The position numbers were made by a program, and so were the translations under genes. A stretch of 64,000 nucleotides of DNA. It comes from Prorocentrum cordatum. Its lineage: Eukaryota; Sar; Dinophyceae; Prorocentrales; Prorocentraceae. This document shows, in pieces, positions 1 through 11,385 of the stretch. Numbering within the stretch: the first letter of the stretch is position 1; each line of letters opens with the position of its first letter. The notes under the pieces were generated by a model. It saw nothing but the letters and a program-made list of their open reading frames with translations. It searched no databases and was not told where the DNA came from. The stretch is taken from contig CAUYUJ010004348.1 of the NCBI GenBank assembly GCA_963575745.1, positions 1-64,000 on the forward strand. Reading direction: 5' to 3'.

Positions 1-1490
1 CGCGCGAGGGCGGGGGGGGCGCGCGGAAGTGGCAGCGAGCCGCGAAAAGCAGAGACGCGCCGCGCGATGGGGCGCGAGCGCCGGGGCGGGGGAGGGGCTC
101 GAGACAGCGAGGCCGTCGGGGGGGCGGAGGGGGCGCTGCCCCAGGGGCAGCGGGCGAGAAGGCGGGCGAGGCGGCGGCGAAGGGGGGGGCAAGCGCAGAG
201 CCGCCGCTCCTCGGGCACCGATCGGCGGCGCGGCCCGGAGGAGGATGGGCGCGAATCCCATCGCTGATGCCTTCTGCATGTGCCTTTGCGCGTGCAAGTG
301 CAAGAGAGCGAGCGAAAGGAGCTCGCGCGCGTCATTTCCATGGGCGAGCGCCGGCAGTGGCCGCGCAGCGCGCGCCGCGCGTCTGGCCCATCGAGCGCGG
401 GGACACGCAATTCCATCCCAGCCGCCCTGGCAGCGAACAGCGTCGGAGCAGAGAGTGCCCGAGCGCCTGCCCTCTCCGCAGCGCGCGCCGCCAATGTGGG
501 GGCCGACGCCGCGCTGCTCGCGGTGGGCGCTCCTCTCGTGTTTGGCCGGCTTCTCAGCGGCAAGCCGCGCGCCGCCAGGGTCGACCAGCGGGCTTGGGCG
601 AAGAGGTTCGCCCAGTCACGCCGCGCCCGCCATCCGATTGCAGCGCGTTCGCGGCGCGCAGGAAGCCCCGGGAGTTCCGACGCGCGCGGAGCGACGCGCG
701 CGACATGTTGCCATCGCCGAGTTAGCGCGCGCGCCGTGCTGGCGGCCTCGCGCGGATGCGCGACAGGCGCGGGCGTCGGGCGCCCAGCTCGGTCCGAAAT
801 GGCAGCGCGCGGGCCATTCGATCGCGCCGCAACGCAAGCGCTTCCCCGTGCTTCTTGTTTCTCCGGGACCCACCGCTTCCAACACCTTCGGGTGCAATTT
901 TGGGTCGCCCGGACCGATTCGTCGACCGGCTGGAAGGCCAACTTGACTTGGGCGCGCCCAGCGCATTCTTTGCGCGCCATGGCCAGAAGCACCTCGCTAT
1001 AACTTTGGGGCGCATGTGGGGCGGAGTGGCAGGGTGGGGCGGGGTGGTCGTTGCAGCCTGTGCGCGCCGCATTCGGTGCGTAGCTTCTGTGGGCGCCTGG
1101 GCGTCGATGACAAAGCGGCGCGCCGTCGCTGCCGGGATTGTTAGCCTGCCCTGCGTTTCTCATGCTCGCGGAACTTGCGCTCGTCGCGATTGTTCTGGTT
1201 CGCGAGTGCGCCAAATCGCGCTGCAGTTGCAGAGCGTTCGTGCATCCGAGAAAGAGCAAGCGGACGCAGGGCGGATGCGCTCCGCTTGCGCGGCCGGGCA
1301 CCGACCGCGTCGGCGGCCGGGGCCTTCCGCTCCCAGCGAGACGATCCCCGCGGCGACGATGCGTCGTAGACGAGAAGCGCCCCGCCGTATTCTGGGTCGC
1401 CGCGCGCAGCTGATTTTTCCATGCGAAATCGGAGGCGCCCCTTCCGCCGGATTGCACGGGCGCCGCGCGCGCGCCGAGCGCGGCTGCGCC

Positions 1491-1516
1491 AAAAAAAAAC
1501 AAAAAAAAAAAAAAAA
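1491..1516. repeat. Poly(A) run private to unit 1 (A9-C-A16)
   Basis: An A-run broken by a single C lies between GCTGCGCC and CCAAGGGCAACAAG. Units 3 and 4 read straight from GCGCC to AAGGGCAACAAG, and unit 2 is similar. The tract is thus an insertion or expansion unique to unit 1 in an otherwise A-poor sequence. Confidence 0.85.
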
Positions 1517-3334
1517 CCAAGGGCAACAAGCCTAGGCAGCGCCACGGAAGACGGTGCCTGCGCGCGCGATTGGAGCAAGCAGTGCCCCGACGGCGCGGCG
1601 CAGCCAGCGGCGCGGCGCCGACGACGGACCGAGTTCAATCGCGCGAGGGTGGCTGTGGATGGAGGGGGGCGGTTGCGCAGCGCCCCCTTCCTACGAGTCG
1701 GTCGCGCCCGTCGGGGAGGCGTCGAGAGATGCGGCGGCCGAGCGCGCCAGGAACCTGCACAGCAGCGCAAGATTTCACATTTTGCAGATGAGCTCGAAGC
1801 GTCGGTCGCGTTGTCTGCCGTTCGCCGTGCCCTGCGCGAAAGGATCGCGAACCACGGGCTTGCCCCGCATTGTCCGTCATATCTTTCTTTTTTTTGGCCG
1901 CATCGCCAGGGCGCGCGTCCACTTCTCTGGCCGTTGGCGGAAATCGCGCCGCGCTGGCGCTTGGCGACGCGCAGATGAGTGCCCGCGCGGCCGGGATTTC
2001 GACGTTTGTCCTCGCGGCGCCCGCCCGTCGCACCGCGCGGCGATCGGCCACCGCGGGCTTCGCATTGGCGCGGCACCTGGATGGCGCGGTGCCGACGGCG
2101 GAGTGTGCGCGGCGCACCAAAATGAAATTTCCAAGAATAAGCGACGCCGCGCGAACGGACTCGGCCAGCCGGCACGGGCCCGGCTTCGCAAGGTGCCGCC
2201 ACGCATTTGATTTTGACGCCATGGGCGTAGGGGCGAAGCAGGCGCGCCGCAGCAATAGGCAAGTGCCCAGCTCAGATGAAATGAAGCGCAGGAGCTTGCT
2301 GCCGCGTGCTATTTCACGTGGCCTTGCCCGCCCAGTGTTCCCGATTCGGAGCAGCCAGCAGTTGGCCGCGCGCTTGTCGCGCAGCAAGCGCGCCGCATCC
2401 CCGTGTCCGCCGGCAAGCAGGGGCCAATCTCGCGCGCGCGTTTAAAACGAGCCCCCGCGCCGCAGGCGTCTCTTTGCTCCGCCGAATCGTTGTTCAATCG
2501 TGAGGGGTTGGGCGACGGTGGTAGATATGTGCGTGGCGCGACGCTGTCCATCGAGCCAGCCGCCGCGCAGTGATGGATGACGCCCGCCGCGCGCTGGGTG
2601 CGAATTGATTTGTCGGCAGTCGCGCTCGACGATTCGCGCGCCGCAGCCGCGCGAGAGCCACATTGGTCGCCAGCGCGCATCGAGTCGCTACGTTCGAGGT
2701 AAGGGCCCCGGCGCGCTGAACGCGACAGGATTGACCGCGTCGCAGAAGAGCGCGATCGGCCCCCGCTCGCCGCGGGCGAGCCAGCCGCGCCGAGCCGTGC
2801 GGTCGAATTCTTGCAGCGACCAAGTGCGGGATCGCGTACCCTTGCTTATAGTGGAAGAACCGCGTTGTTGGTCGTCGTCCGCAGGTTCGCGCTGCTTCTG
2901 TGGAAGCCAGCGCGCGTGCCGCGTCACGCCGGTTCTGCGATGCGCGAGTTCCACGTGGACGAAGCTGTCCGAAGGCTCTGCGCCAAGCGCGGAGATCTTT
3001 CGGATCAGGTCGCGAATGATCTGCGTCGGACTGGATCAGGCGCAGCTCGCACCAGTGCTCGCGGGGCGGTCTGGCCACTTGGTCGTCGAGATCATTTCGC
3101 TCGCCTCGGCTCCTGGCCAGGGCGGGGGCGGGCCTGCTGCGCGGGATCGGGCGGAGCTTGAATCGCGCGCGTCGCCCATGCATGTCTCCCTGCATGGCCC
3201 CCAGACCCAGTCAGACGGGTCGTGGGTGACTTGTGAAGTGCGACCAACTTCGCGGCGCCACTTCTCCGCTGCGCCGCGGGCGATCCGCCGCATGGGCCCA
3301 CCGATTCTACGGCCTGCCACTTTTGCTTGTGGTG

Positions 3335-5659
3335 CAGGCCCAGCTGGTGCCGTGGCATCCTTTGGCGCCGAACCGCCGAGTGCGTTCGGTCGGCGACTCG
3401 TCGCGCGGGCGCGGGGCGCGAAATCCCGCAGTCTGTCGAGTGGGCGAGTGCTGCAGGCCCAGTGTGTCTTGACGATTAAGCTCCTTTCAGCGGGATGCCC
3501 CCCCGCCGATCCCGGCGCTCTGGCAAGCGCCGGTCGCGGGCCCTGCAAGGCCAGCCATCGCGCGCGCGAGCGGCGACGACGAGGGCGCGTTTGCGGGCGC
3601 GGGCCGAAAACAAAGGAATACAATCCCCCGCGCAGTCGGGGGCGCGGCGCCGGAGCGGGACGGGCGGCGGCCGCCGGAAATTTCGGCGCACTCGCCAATG
3701 ACGCCGGGAAGAAACCATAAAACATAATCGTTGCGTAGGCGTTGTTTGGGAGGCTTGCGAGGACAAGGGGGCGGCGCGGCCGCGCCCGACAAGGCGGCGC
3801 GCATTCGAGCGGGCGTCGCCACGGGCATCAAGCCGCCGATGGCGATGTCCAGAGAGGAGGACCCTTCGTCGGATGCGCCCCAGTCTGCGGTCCTGCGTCG
3901 TTGTTTCCGTCATCGCTTGAACACTCACCCCCAATCCGCCCCTTCTACTTTGGCGGGGGTCGAGGCGATCAGGGCACGTGGGCGTGGGAGGGCGAGGGGG
4001 GGGGCGACGGCAGGAGAGGGGCCAGGAATCAGCTTTCAGTGTCCTGGAGGTCGGCTGGGTGCACGGCGGATGATGCCCTCGCGCGGGGCCCCGCCACGGT
4101 GTCTGCGATGACATCCGCGCCTTCGTGCCCCGCGGCCAGACGCAGCTCCCGCGCAGCGACGCTTCGCACTCAGGCCGCAGCGCGCCCCTGGCGCGCCAGG
4201 GGTGGCCAGCGCGCCGGGCGCGGACTAGCGCGGACGCTCGATGACCCACTGCCCGCAGTCGGGGCAATCGTGCGCCCAGCCCCAGCGGCCCGCCGCCAGA
4301 GCCACTTCCGCCGCGAGCGTTTGCCACTCCGCTTGTCTGCGCGGGCCGAGCCCCGCGGCGCGAGCGCACTTCCCCGCGCGCGAGGGCGCGCGGAGGTGGC
4401 TTCGCGCCGCGAACACGGCGGAGCCAGCGCCGCCGCGAAGGCACAGTCCGGCGCGGGCGGGGCCGCGCGAGGGCGGGAGGACATCGACGCGGCGGCCCGG
4501 GCATTCGCGGCGACGCAGCAGCTTGCGCCGCCAGATTGGCACGTGGCGCAGGCGGCCCAGCTGGTGCCGCGGTATCCTTGGGCGCTGGACCGCCGAGCGC
4601 GTTCGGTCGGCGACTCGTCGCGCGGGCGCGGGGCGCGAAATCCCGCAGTCTGTCGAGTGGGCGAGTGCTGCAGGCCCAGTGGCTGCCTGTCTTGACGATT
4701 AAGCGCCATCGATGCCACCCCGCCGATCCCGGCGCTCTGGCAAGCGCCGGCCGCGGGCCTGGCAAAGCCAGCCATCGCGCGCGCGAGCGGCGGCGACGCG
4801 TGCGCGCTTGTGGGCGCGGGCCGAAAACCAGGGAAACCAATCCGGCGCGCAGTGCGGCGACGCGGCGGCGACGGGCGGGGGCCTGCCGAAATTTCGGCGC
4901 ACTCGGCCAACGATTGGGAAGGGGTAAAACGTGCGTTGCGCAAGCATTGTCTCGGAGGCTTGCGAGGAAAAGAGGGCGGCCAACGACGCGCCGCAACCAG
5001 GGGCGCGGCGCTCTCGAGCAGGCGTAGTGGCCCCAGCATCAAGCCGCCGATGGCGATGTCCAGAGAGGGGGGGCAGCGTGCGCCGGATACGTCCCGGTCT
5101 GCGCTCCTGCGTCGTTATTTCCGTCATCGCGAGAACACTCACACCCAATCCGCCGCTTCTAGTTTGGCAGAGCTGGAGGCGATCAGGGCGCGCTGACGGG
5201 GGAGGGCGAAGGGAGGGGGGGGGCGACGGCAGGGGAGGGGCCAGGAAACAGCTTTCAGTGTTCTGGAGGTCGGCTGGGTGCACGGCGGATGATCCCCTCG
5301 CGCGGGGCCCCGCCATGATGTCCGCGATGGCGTCCGCGTTTTCGTGCCCCGCGGCCAGACGTAGCTCCTGTGCAGCGACCTCTCTCACCCCAGCCGCAGC
5401 GCGTGCCTGGCGCGCCAGGGCAGGCCAGCCCGCCAGGCCAGTGGCGCAGCAGGCGCGGGCAGCATCGCCGACGGGGCATGGGCGTGCTCCCAGTAGCGCG
5501 AATGCTCGATGACCGATTGTTCAGAATCGGGGCCATCGTGCGCCCGGCCCAACCTGCCCACCCCCCCGCCAGCCACGTTCCGCCGCGAGCGTTTCTCAAA
5601 TTCAGCTCTCGTCTGCGCGGTACCGCGCCCCGCGGCGCCCGGGGGAGCGCGCCCCTCCG
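3335..5659. repeat. Nested 1.2 kb direct duplication inside the array unit
   Basis: Within unit 1, the block starting at 3335 (CCAGCTGGTGCCG) recurs at 4557. Both carry the same series of landmarks: CGACTCGTCGCGCGGGCG, GATCCCGGCGCTCTGGCAAG, GAAATTTCGGCGCA, GATCAGGGC, TTTCAGTGT and CGCCGCGAGCG. The two sub-repeats are clearly more diverged from each other than the same sub-repeat is between units. The 1.2 kb duplication is therefore older than the 5.6 kb amplification. The same pair occurs in units 2 and 3. Confidence 0.8.
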
Positions 5660-8600
5660 CGCGCGAGGGCCCGGGGGGGCGCGCGGGCGTGGTGGCGCGC
5701 CGCGAAACGCAGAGACGCGCCGCGCGATGGGGCGCGAGCGCCGGGGCGGGGGAGGGGCTCGAGACAGCGGGGCCGACGGGGGGCGGAGGGGGCGCTGCCC
5801 CAGGGGCAGCGGGCGAGAAGGCGGGCGAGGCAGCGGCGGAAGGGGGGGGGCAAGCGCAGCCGCCGCTCCTCGGCACCGATCGGCGGCGGCGGGCACGCCG
5901 CGCCGGTGGCGCGATTCCCTCGCGACGACGCTTCTGCATGTGCTTTGCGCCGGCAGTGCAACGGCAGAGCGACAGGCGTCGCGCGCGCCATTTCCATGGG
6001 CGAGCGCCGGCAGTGGCCGCGCAGCGCGCGCCGCGCGTCTGGCCCATCGAGCGCGGGGACTCGCAATTCCATCCCAGCCGCCCTGGCAGCGAACAGCGTC
6101 GGAGCAGAGAGCGCCCGAGCGCCTGCCCTCTCCGCAGCGCGCGCCGCCACTGTGGGGGCCGACGCCGCGCTGCTCGCGGCGGGCGCTCCTCTCGGGTTTG
6201 GCCGGCCTCTCATCGGCAAGCCGCGCGCCGCCAGGGTCGACCAGCGGGCTTGGACGAAGAGGTTCGCCCAGTCACGCCGCGCCCGCCATCCGATAGCAGC
6301 GCGTTCGCGGCGCGCAGGAAGCCCCGGGAGTTCCGACGCGCGCGGAGCGACGCGCGCGACATGTTGCCATCGCCGAGTTAGCGCGCGCGCCGTGCTGGCG
6401 GCCTCGCGCGGATGCGCGACAGGCGCGGGCGTCGGGCGCCCAGCTCGGTCCGAAATGGCAAATGGCAGCGCGCGGGCCATTCGATCGCGCCGCAACGCAT
6501 GCGCTTCCCCGTGCTTCTTGTTTCTCCGGGACCCACCGCTTCCAACACCTTCGGGTGCATTTTTGGGTCGCCGGCCGATCGTCGACGCGGCTGGAGCCAA
6601 CTTGTCTTGGGCGCGCCCAGCGCATTCTTTGCGCGCCATGGCCAGAAGCACCTCGCTATAACTTTGGGGCGCATGAGGGGCGGAGTGGCAGGGTGGGGCG
6701 GGGTGGTCGTTGCAGCCTGTGCGCGCCGCATTCGGTGCGTAGCTTCTGTGGGCGCCTGGGCGTCGATGACAAAGCGGCGCGCCGTCGCTGCCGGGTTTGT
6801 TAGCCTGCCCTGCGTTTCTCGTGCTCGCGGAACTTGCGCTCGTCGCGATTGTTCTGGTTCGCAAGTGCGCCAAATCGCGCTGCAGTTGCAGAGCGTTCGT
6901 GCATCCGAGAAAGAGCAAGCGGACGCAGGGCGGATGCGCTCCGCTTGCGCGCCGGGCACCGACGCGTCGGCGGCGGCGGCCTTCCGCGCCCAGGAGGCGT
7001 TTCCCGCGGCGACGATGCGACGGTGAGACGTCGCCCCGCGGTTCTGGGTGCGCCGGCGCGCCAGCTGATTTCCATGTCGAATCGGAGGCGGCCCCTTCCG
7101 CCGGATTGCACGGCGGGCCGCGCCGGTGCGAGCGCGGCTGCCCAAGGCAACAAGCCTAGGCAGCGCCACGGAAGACGGTGCCTGCGCGCGCGATTGGAGC
7201 AAGCAGTGCCCCGACGGCGCGGCGCAGCCTGCGGCGCGGCGCCGACGTCGGACCGAGTTCAATCGCGCGAGGGTGGCTGTGGATGGAGGGGGGCGGTTGC
7301 GCAGCACCCCCTTCCTACGAGTTCGTCGGCGCCCGCTCTGCGCGGGCGTCGAGAGATGCTGATCGGCGCGAGCGCGCCAGGACCCTGCAAGGCAGCGCAA
7401 GATTTCACATTTGCAGATGTGGCTTCGAAGCGTCGGTTCGCGTTGTCTTGCCGGTCGCCGTGGCCCTGCGCAGAAGGATCGCGACGGCCACCTTCCCCTC
7501 GAATTGTCCTCTCTTTTTTTGGCCGCCGGCCAGGGCGGCGCGTCCACTTCTGCCGCCGTTGGCGGATCGCGCCGCGCTGGGCGCTTGGCGACGCGCAGAT
7601 GAGTGCCCGCGCGGCCGGGATTACGACGTTAGTCCTCGCGGCGCCCGCCCGTCGCACCGCGCGGCGATCGGCCACCGCGGGCTTCGCATTGGCGCGGCAC
7701 CAGGATGGCGCGGTGCCGACGGCGGAGTGTGCGCGGCGCACCAAAATGAATTTTCCAAGAATAAGCGACGCCGCGCGAACGGACTCGGCCAGCCGGCACG
7801 GGCCCGGCTTCGCAAGGTGCCGCCACGCATTTGCTTTTGACGCCATGGGCGTAAGGGGGCGAAAGCAGCGCGCCGCAGCAACATGCAAGTGCCAGCTCAT
7901 GAACCGAACCTCCGATAAATGCGCCCGCGTGCTATATCACGTGCCTTGCCGGCCGACAGTGTTCACCGGATCTGAGGCAGCCAGCAGTTGGCGCTGCGCT
8001 TGTCGACGCAGGCAGAGCGCGCGCAGGTCCCCGTGTCCGCAGGCAAGCTGGGGCAATCTCGCGCGCGCGTTTAACGAGCCCCCGCGGGCGCAGGCGTCGC
8101 TTTTGGCTCGCGCCGAATCGTTGTTCAATCGTGAGGGGTGGGCGACGGTGGTAGATTTGTGCGTGGCGCGACGCATGTCCATCGAGCCAGCGCCGCGCAG
8201 GGTGATGGATGACGCCCGCGCGCGCGCTGGTAGCGAATTGATTTGTCGGGCAGGCGCCGCCGACGTATGTCGGCGCGCCGCAGCCGCGCGAGAGTCACAT
8301 TGGTCGCCAGCGCGCATCGAGTCGCTACGTTCGAGGTAAGTGCCCCGGCGCGCTGAACGCGACAGGATTGACCGCGTCGCAGAAGAGCGCGAGCGGCCCC
8401 CGCTCGCCGCGGGCGAGCCAGCCGCGCCGAGCCGTGCGGTCGAATTCTTGCAGCGACCAAGTGCGGGATCGCGTGCCCTTGCTTATAGTGGAAGAACCGC
8501 GTTGTTGGTCGTCGTCCGCAGGTTCGCGCTGCTTCTGTGGAAGCCAGCGCGCGTGCCGCGTCACGCCGGTTCTGCGATGCGCGAGTTCCACGTGGACGAA

Positions 8601-8672
8601 GCTGTCCGAAGGCTCTGCGCCAAGCGCAGAGATCTTTCGGATCAGGTCGCGAATGATCTGCGTCGGACTGGA

Positions 8673-9563
8673 TCAGGCGCAGCTCGCGCCAGTGCTCGCG
8701 GGGCGGTCTGGCCACTTGGTCGTCGAGATCATTTCGCTCGCCTCGGCTCCTGGCCAGGGCGGGGGCGGGCCTGCTGAGCGGGCGGGGGCGCGGGAGCGGG
8801 CGGAGCTTGAATCGCGCGCGTCGCCCATGCATGTCTCCCTGCACGGCCCCCAGACCCAGTCAGACGGGTCGTGGGTGACTTGTGAAGTGTGACCACCTTC
8901 GCGGCGCCACTTCTCCGCTGCGCCGCGGGCGATCCGCCGCATGGGCCCACCGATTCTACGGCCTGCCACTTTTGCTTGTGGCGCAGGCCCAGCTGGTGCC
9001 GAGGCATCCTTGGGCGCCGAACCGCCGAGTGCGTTCGGTCGGCGACTCGTCGCGCGGGCGCGGGGCGCGAAATCCCGCAGTCTGTCGAGTGGGCGAGTGC
9101 TGCAGGCCCAGTGTGTCTTGACGATTAAGCTCCTTTCAGCGGGATGCCCCCCGCCGATCCCGGCGCTCTGGCAAGCGCCGGTCGCGGGCCCGGCAAGGCC
9201 AGCCATCGCGCGCGCGAGCGGCGACGACGAGGGCGCGTTTGCGGGCGCGGGCCGAAAACAAGGGAAAACAATCCCGCGCGCAGCGCGGGGGCGCGGCGGC
9301 GACGGGCGGTGGCCGGCCGAAATTTCGGCGCATTCGGCCAATGACGCGGGAGAAACCATAAAACATGCGTTGCGTAGGCGTTGTTTGGGAGGCTTGCGAG
9401 GACAAGGGGGCGGCGCGGCCGCGCCCGACAAGGCGGCGCGCATTCGAGCAGGCGTCGCCACGGGCATCACGCCGCCGATGGCGATGTCCAGAGAGGAGGA
9501 CCCTTCGTCGGATACGCCCCAGTCTGCGGTCCTGCGTCGTTGTTTCCGTCGTCGCTTGAACAC
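8673..9563 (-). CDS. Conserved minus-strand open frame in each array unit, unknown product
   Basis: This is the longest copy (about 296 codons) of a frame that also appears at about 3036-3725, 14526-15125 and 20019-20618. The C-terminal half keeps peptides such as HDPSDWVWGP, SEMISTTKWPDRPASTGASC and an in-frame TGA at the same place in all units. Immediately downstream, on the same strand, a second 88-codon frame (8325-8591) is conserved in units 1, 2 and 4, with peptide WLPQKQREPADDDQQ. The composition is less Arg/Ala-only than typical GC shadow frames. I do not recognise the protein. It may be exons of a tandem-arrayed gene, a dead retroelement piece or chance. A test of substitution pattern between units would decide. 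Confidence 0.22.
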   Translation of the reverse strand: MFKRRRKQRRRTADWGVSDEGSSSLDIAIGGVMPVATPARMRAALSGAAAPPPCPRKPPKQRLRNACFMVSPASLAECAEISAGHRPSPPRPRAARGIVFPCFRPAPANAPSSSPLARAMAGLAGPATGACQSAGIGGGHPAERSLIVKTHWACSTRPLDRLRDFAPRARATSRRPNALGGSAPKDASAPAGPAPQAKVAGRRIGGPMRRIARGAAEKWRREGGHTSQVTHDPSDWVWGPCRETCMGDARDSSSARSRAPARSAGPPPPWPGAEASEMISTTKWPDRPASTGASCA

Positions 9564-10467
9564 TCACCCCCAATCCGCCCCTTCTACTTTGGCGGGGGTC
9601 GAGGCGATCAGGGCACGTGGGCGTGGGAGGGCGAGGGGGGGGGGGCGACGGCAGGAGAGGGGCCAGGAATCAGCTTTCAGTGTCCTGGAGGTCGGCTGGG
9701 TGCACGGCGGATGATGCCCTCGCGCGGGGCCCCGCCACGGTGTCTGCGATGACATCCGCGCCTTCGTGCCCCGCGGCCAGACGCAGCTCCCGCGCAGCGA
9801 CACTTCGCGCTCAGGCCGCAGCGCGCCCCTGGCGCGCCAGGGGTGGCCAGCGCGCTGGGCGCGGATTAGCGCGAGCGCTCGATGACCCACTGCCCGCAGT
9901 CGGGGCAATCGCGCGCCCAGCCCCAGCTGCCCGCCGCCAGAGCCACTTCCGCCGCGAGCGTTTGCCACTCCGCTTGTCTGCGCGGGCCGCGCTCCGCGGC
10001 GCGAGCGCACTTCTCCGCGCGCGAGGGCGCGCGGAGGTGGCATCGCGCCGCGAACGGCGGAGCCGCGCCGCGCGAAGGGGCACCCGCGCGCGGGCGGGGC
10101 CGCGCGAGGGCGGGGGGACATCGACGCGGCGGCCCGGGCATTCGCGGCGACGCAGCACCTTGCGCCGCCAGATTGGCACGTGGCGCAGGCCCAGCTGGTG
10201 CCGCGGTATCCTTGGGCGCCGGACCGCCGAGCGCGTTCGGTCGGCGGCTCGTCGCGCGGGCGCGGAGCGCGAAATCCCGCGGTCTGTCGAGTGGGCAGGT
10301 GCCGCGGGCCCAGTGGCTGCTTGTCTTGACGATTAAGCGCCATCGATGCCACCCCGCCGATCCCGGCGCTCTGGCAAGCGCCGGCCGCGGGCCTGGCAAA
10401 GCCAGCCATCGCGCGCCGCGAGCGGCGGCGAACCAACGTGCGCGGCTTGTGGGCGCGGCCGAAAAGA

Positions 10468-10468
<1 letters not shown>

Positions 10469-10547
<79 letters not shown>

Positions 10548-10565
10548 AAAAAAAAAAAAAAAAAA
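10469..10565. repeat. Long poly(A) tract private to unit 2 (A78-C-A18)
   Basis: It sits where the other units read GGCCGAAAACCAGGGAAACC, so it looks like an expansion of, or insertion into, a natural A4 run. Like the unit 1 tract, it is a long A-run with a single C before a shorter A-run, followed by CC. It creates long meaningless poly-Lys/poly-Phe frames. Confidence 0.95.
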
Positions 10566-11385
10566 CCAGGAAACCAACTCAATCCGGCGCGCAGTGCGGC
10601 GACGCGGCGGCGACGGGCGGGGGCCTGCAGAAATTTCGGCGCACTCGGCCAACGATAGGGAAGGGGTAAAACGTGCGTTGCGCAAGCATTGTCTCGGAGG
10701 CTTGCGAGGAAAAGAGGGCGGCGCGGTCGCGCCCAACCAGGCGGCGCGCTCTCGAGCAGGCGTGGCCACAGGCATCAAGCCGCCGATGAAGATGTCCAGA
10801 GAGGGGGGCAGCGTGCGCCGGATACGTCCCGGTCTGCTGCGCTCCTGCGTCGTTATTTCCGTCATCGCGTGAACACTCACACCCAATCCGCCGCTTCTAG
10901 TTTGGCAGAGCTGGAGGCGATCAGGGCGCGCTGACGGGGGAGGGCGAAGGGGGGGGGGGGGGGGCGACGGCAGGGGAGGGGCCAGGAATCAGCTTTCAGT
11001 GTTCTGGAGGTCGGCTGGGTGCACGGCGGATGATCCCCTCGCGCGGGGCCCCGCCATGCTGTCCGCGATGGCGTCCGCGTTTTCGTGCCCCGCGGCCAGA
11101 CGTAGCTCCTGTGCAGCGACCTCTCTCACCCCAGCCGCAGCGCGTGCCTGGCGCGCCAGGGCAGGCCAGCCCGCCAGGCCAGTGGCGCAGCAGGCGCGGG
11201 CAGCATCGCCGAAGGGGCATGGGCGTGCTCCCAGTAGCGCGAACGTTCGATGACCGATTGTTAAGAATCGGGGCCATCGTGCGCCCGGCCCAACCTGCCC
11301 GCCGCCAGAGCCACTTCCGCCGCGAGCGTTCGCAATTCAGCTCGTCTGCGCGGGCCGCGCCCCACGGCGCGAGCGCGCCCCTCCG

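Larger units (their letters stand above)
1..5659. repeat. 5.6 kb tandem array, unit 1 (left end outside window)
   Basis: First of four head-to-tail copies of a long GC-rich unit. Landmarks recur in order: GATGGGGCGCGAG at about 65, 5725, 11485 and 17072, and TTCGAGGTAAG at about 2694, 8333, 14177 and 19676. Copies differ by scattered substitutions and small indels, plus a few larger private insertions; unit 1 carries an A9-C-A16 run at 1491-1516. The sequence is open in several frames on both strands, as expected from its composition. I recognise no known protein or RNA. The array continues upstream of base 1. Confidence 0.9.
5660..11385. repeat. 5.6 kb tandem array, unit 2
   Basis: Second complete copy, about 5.73 kb and the longest, because of a roughly 97 bp poly(A) tract at 10469-10565. 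Collinear with unit 1 throughout, including the nested 1.2 kb duplication (about 8985-10190 and 10190-11340). The minus-strand frame described at 8673-9563 is longest in this unit. Confidence 0.9.

Noticed and set aside
10438-10872. Poly-Lys and poly-Phe proteins
   Set aside because: Direct translation of the poly(A) tract.
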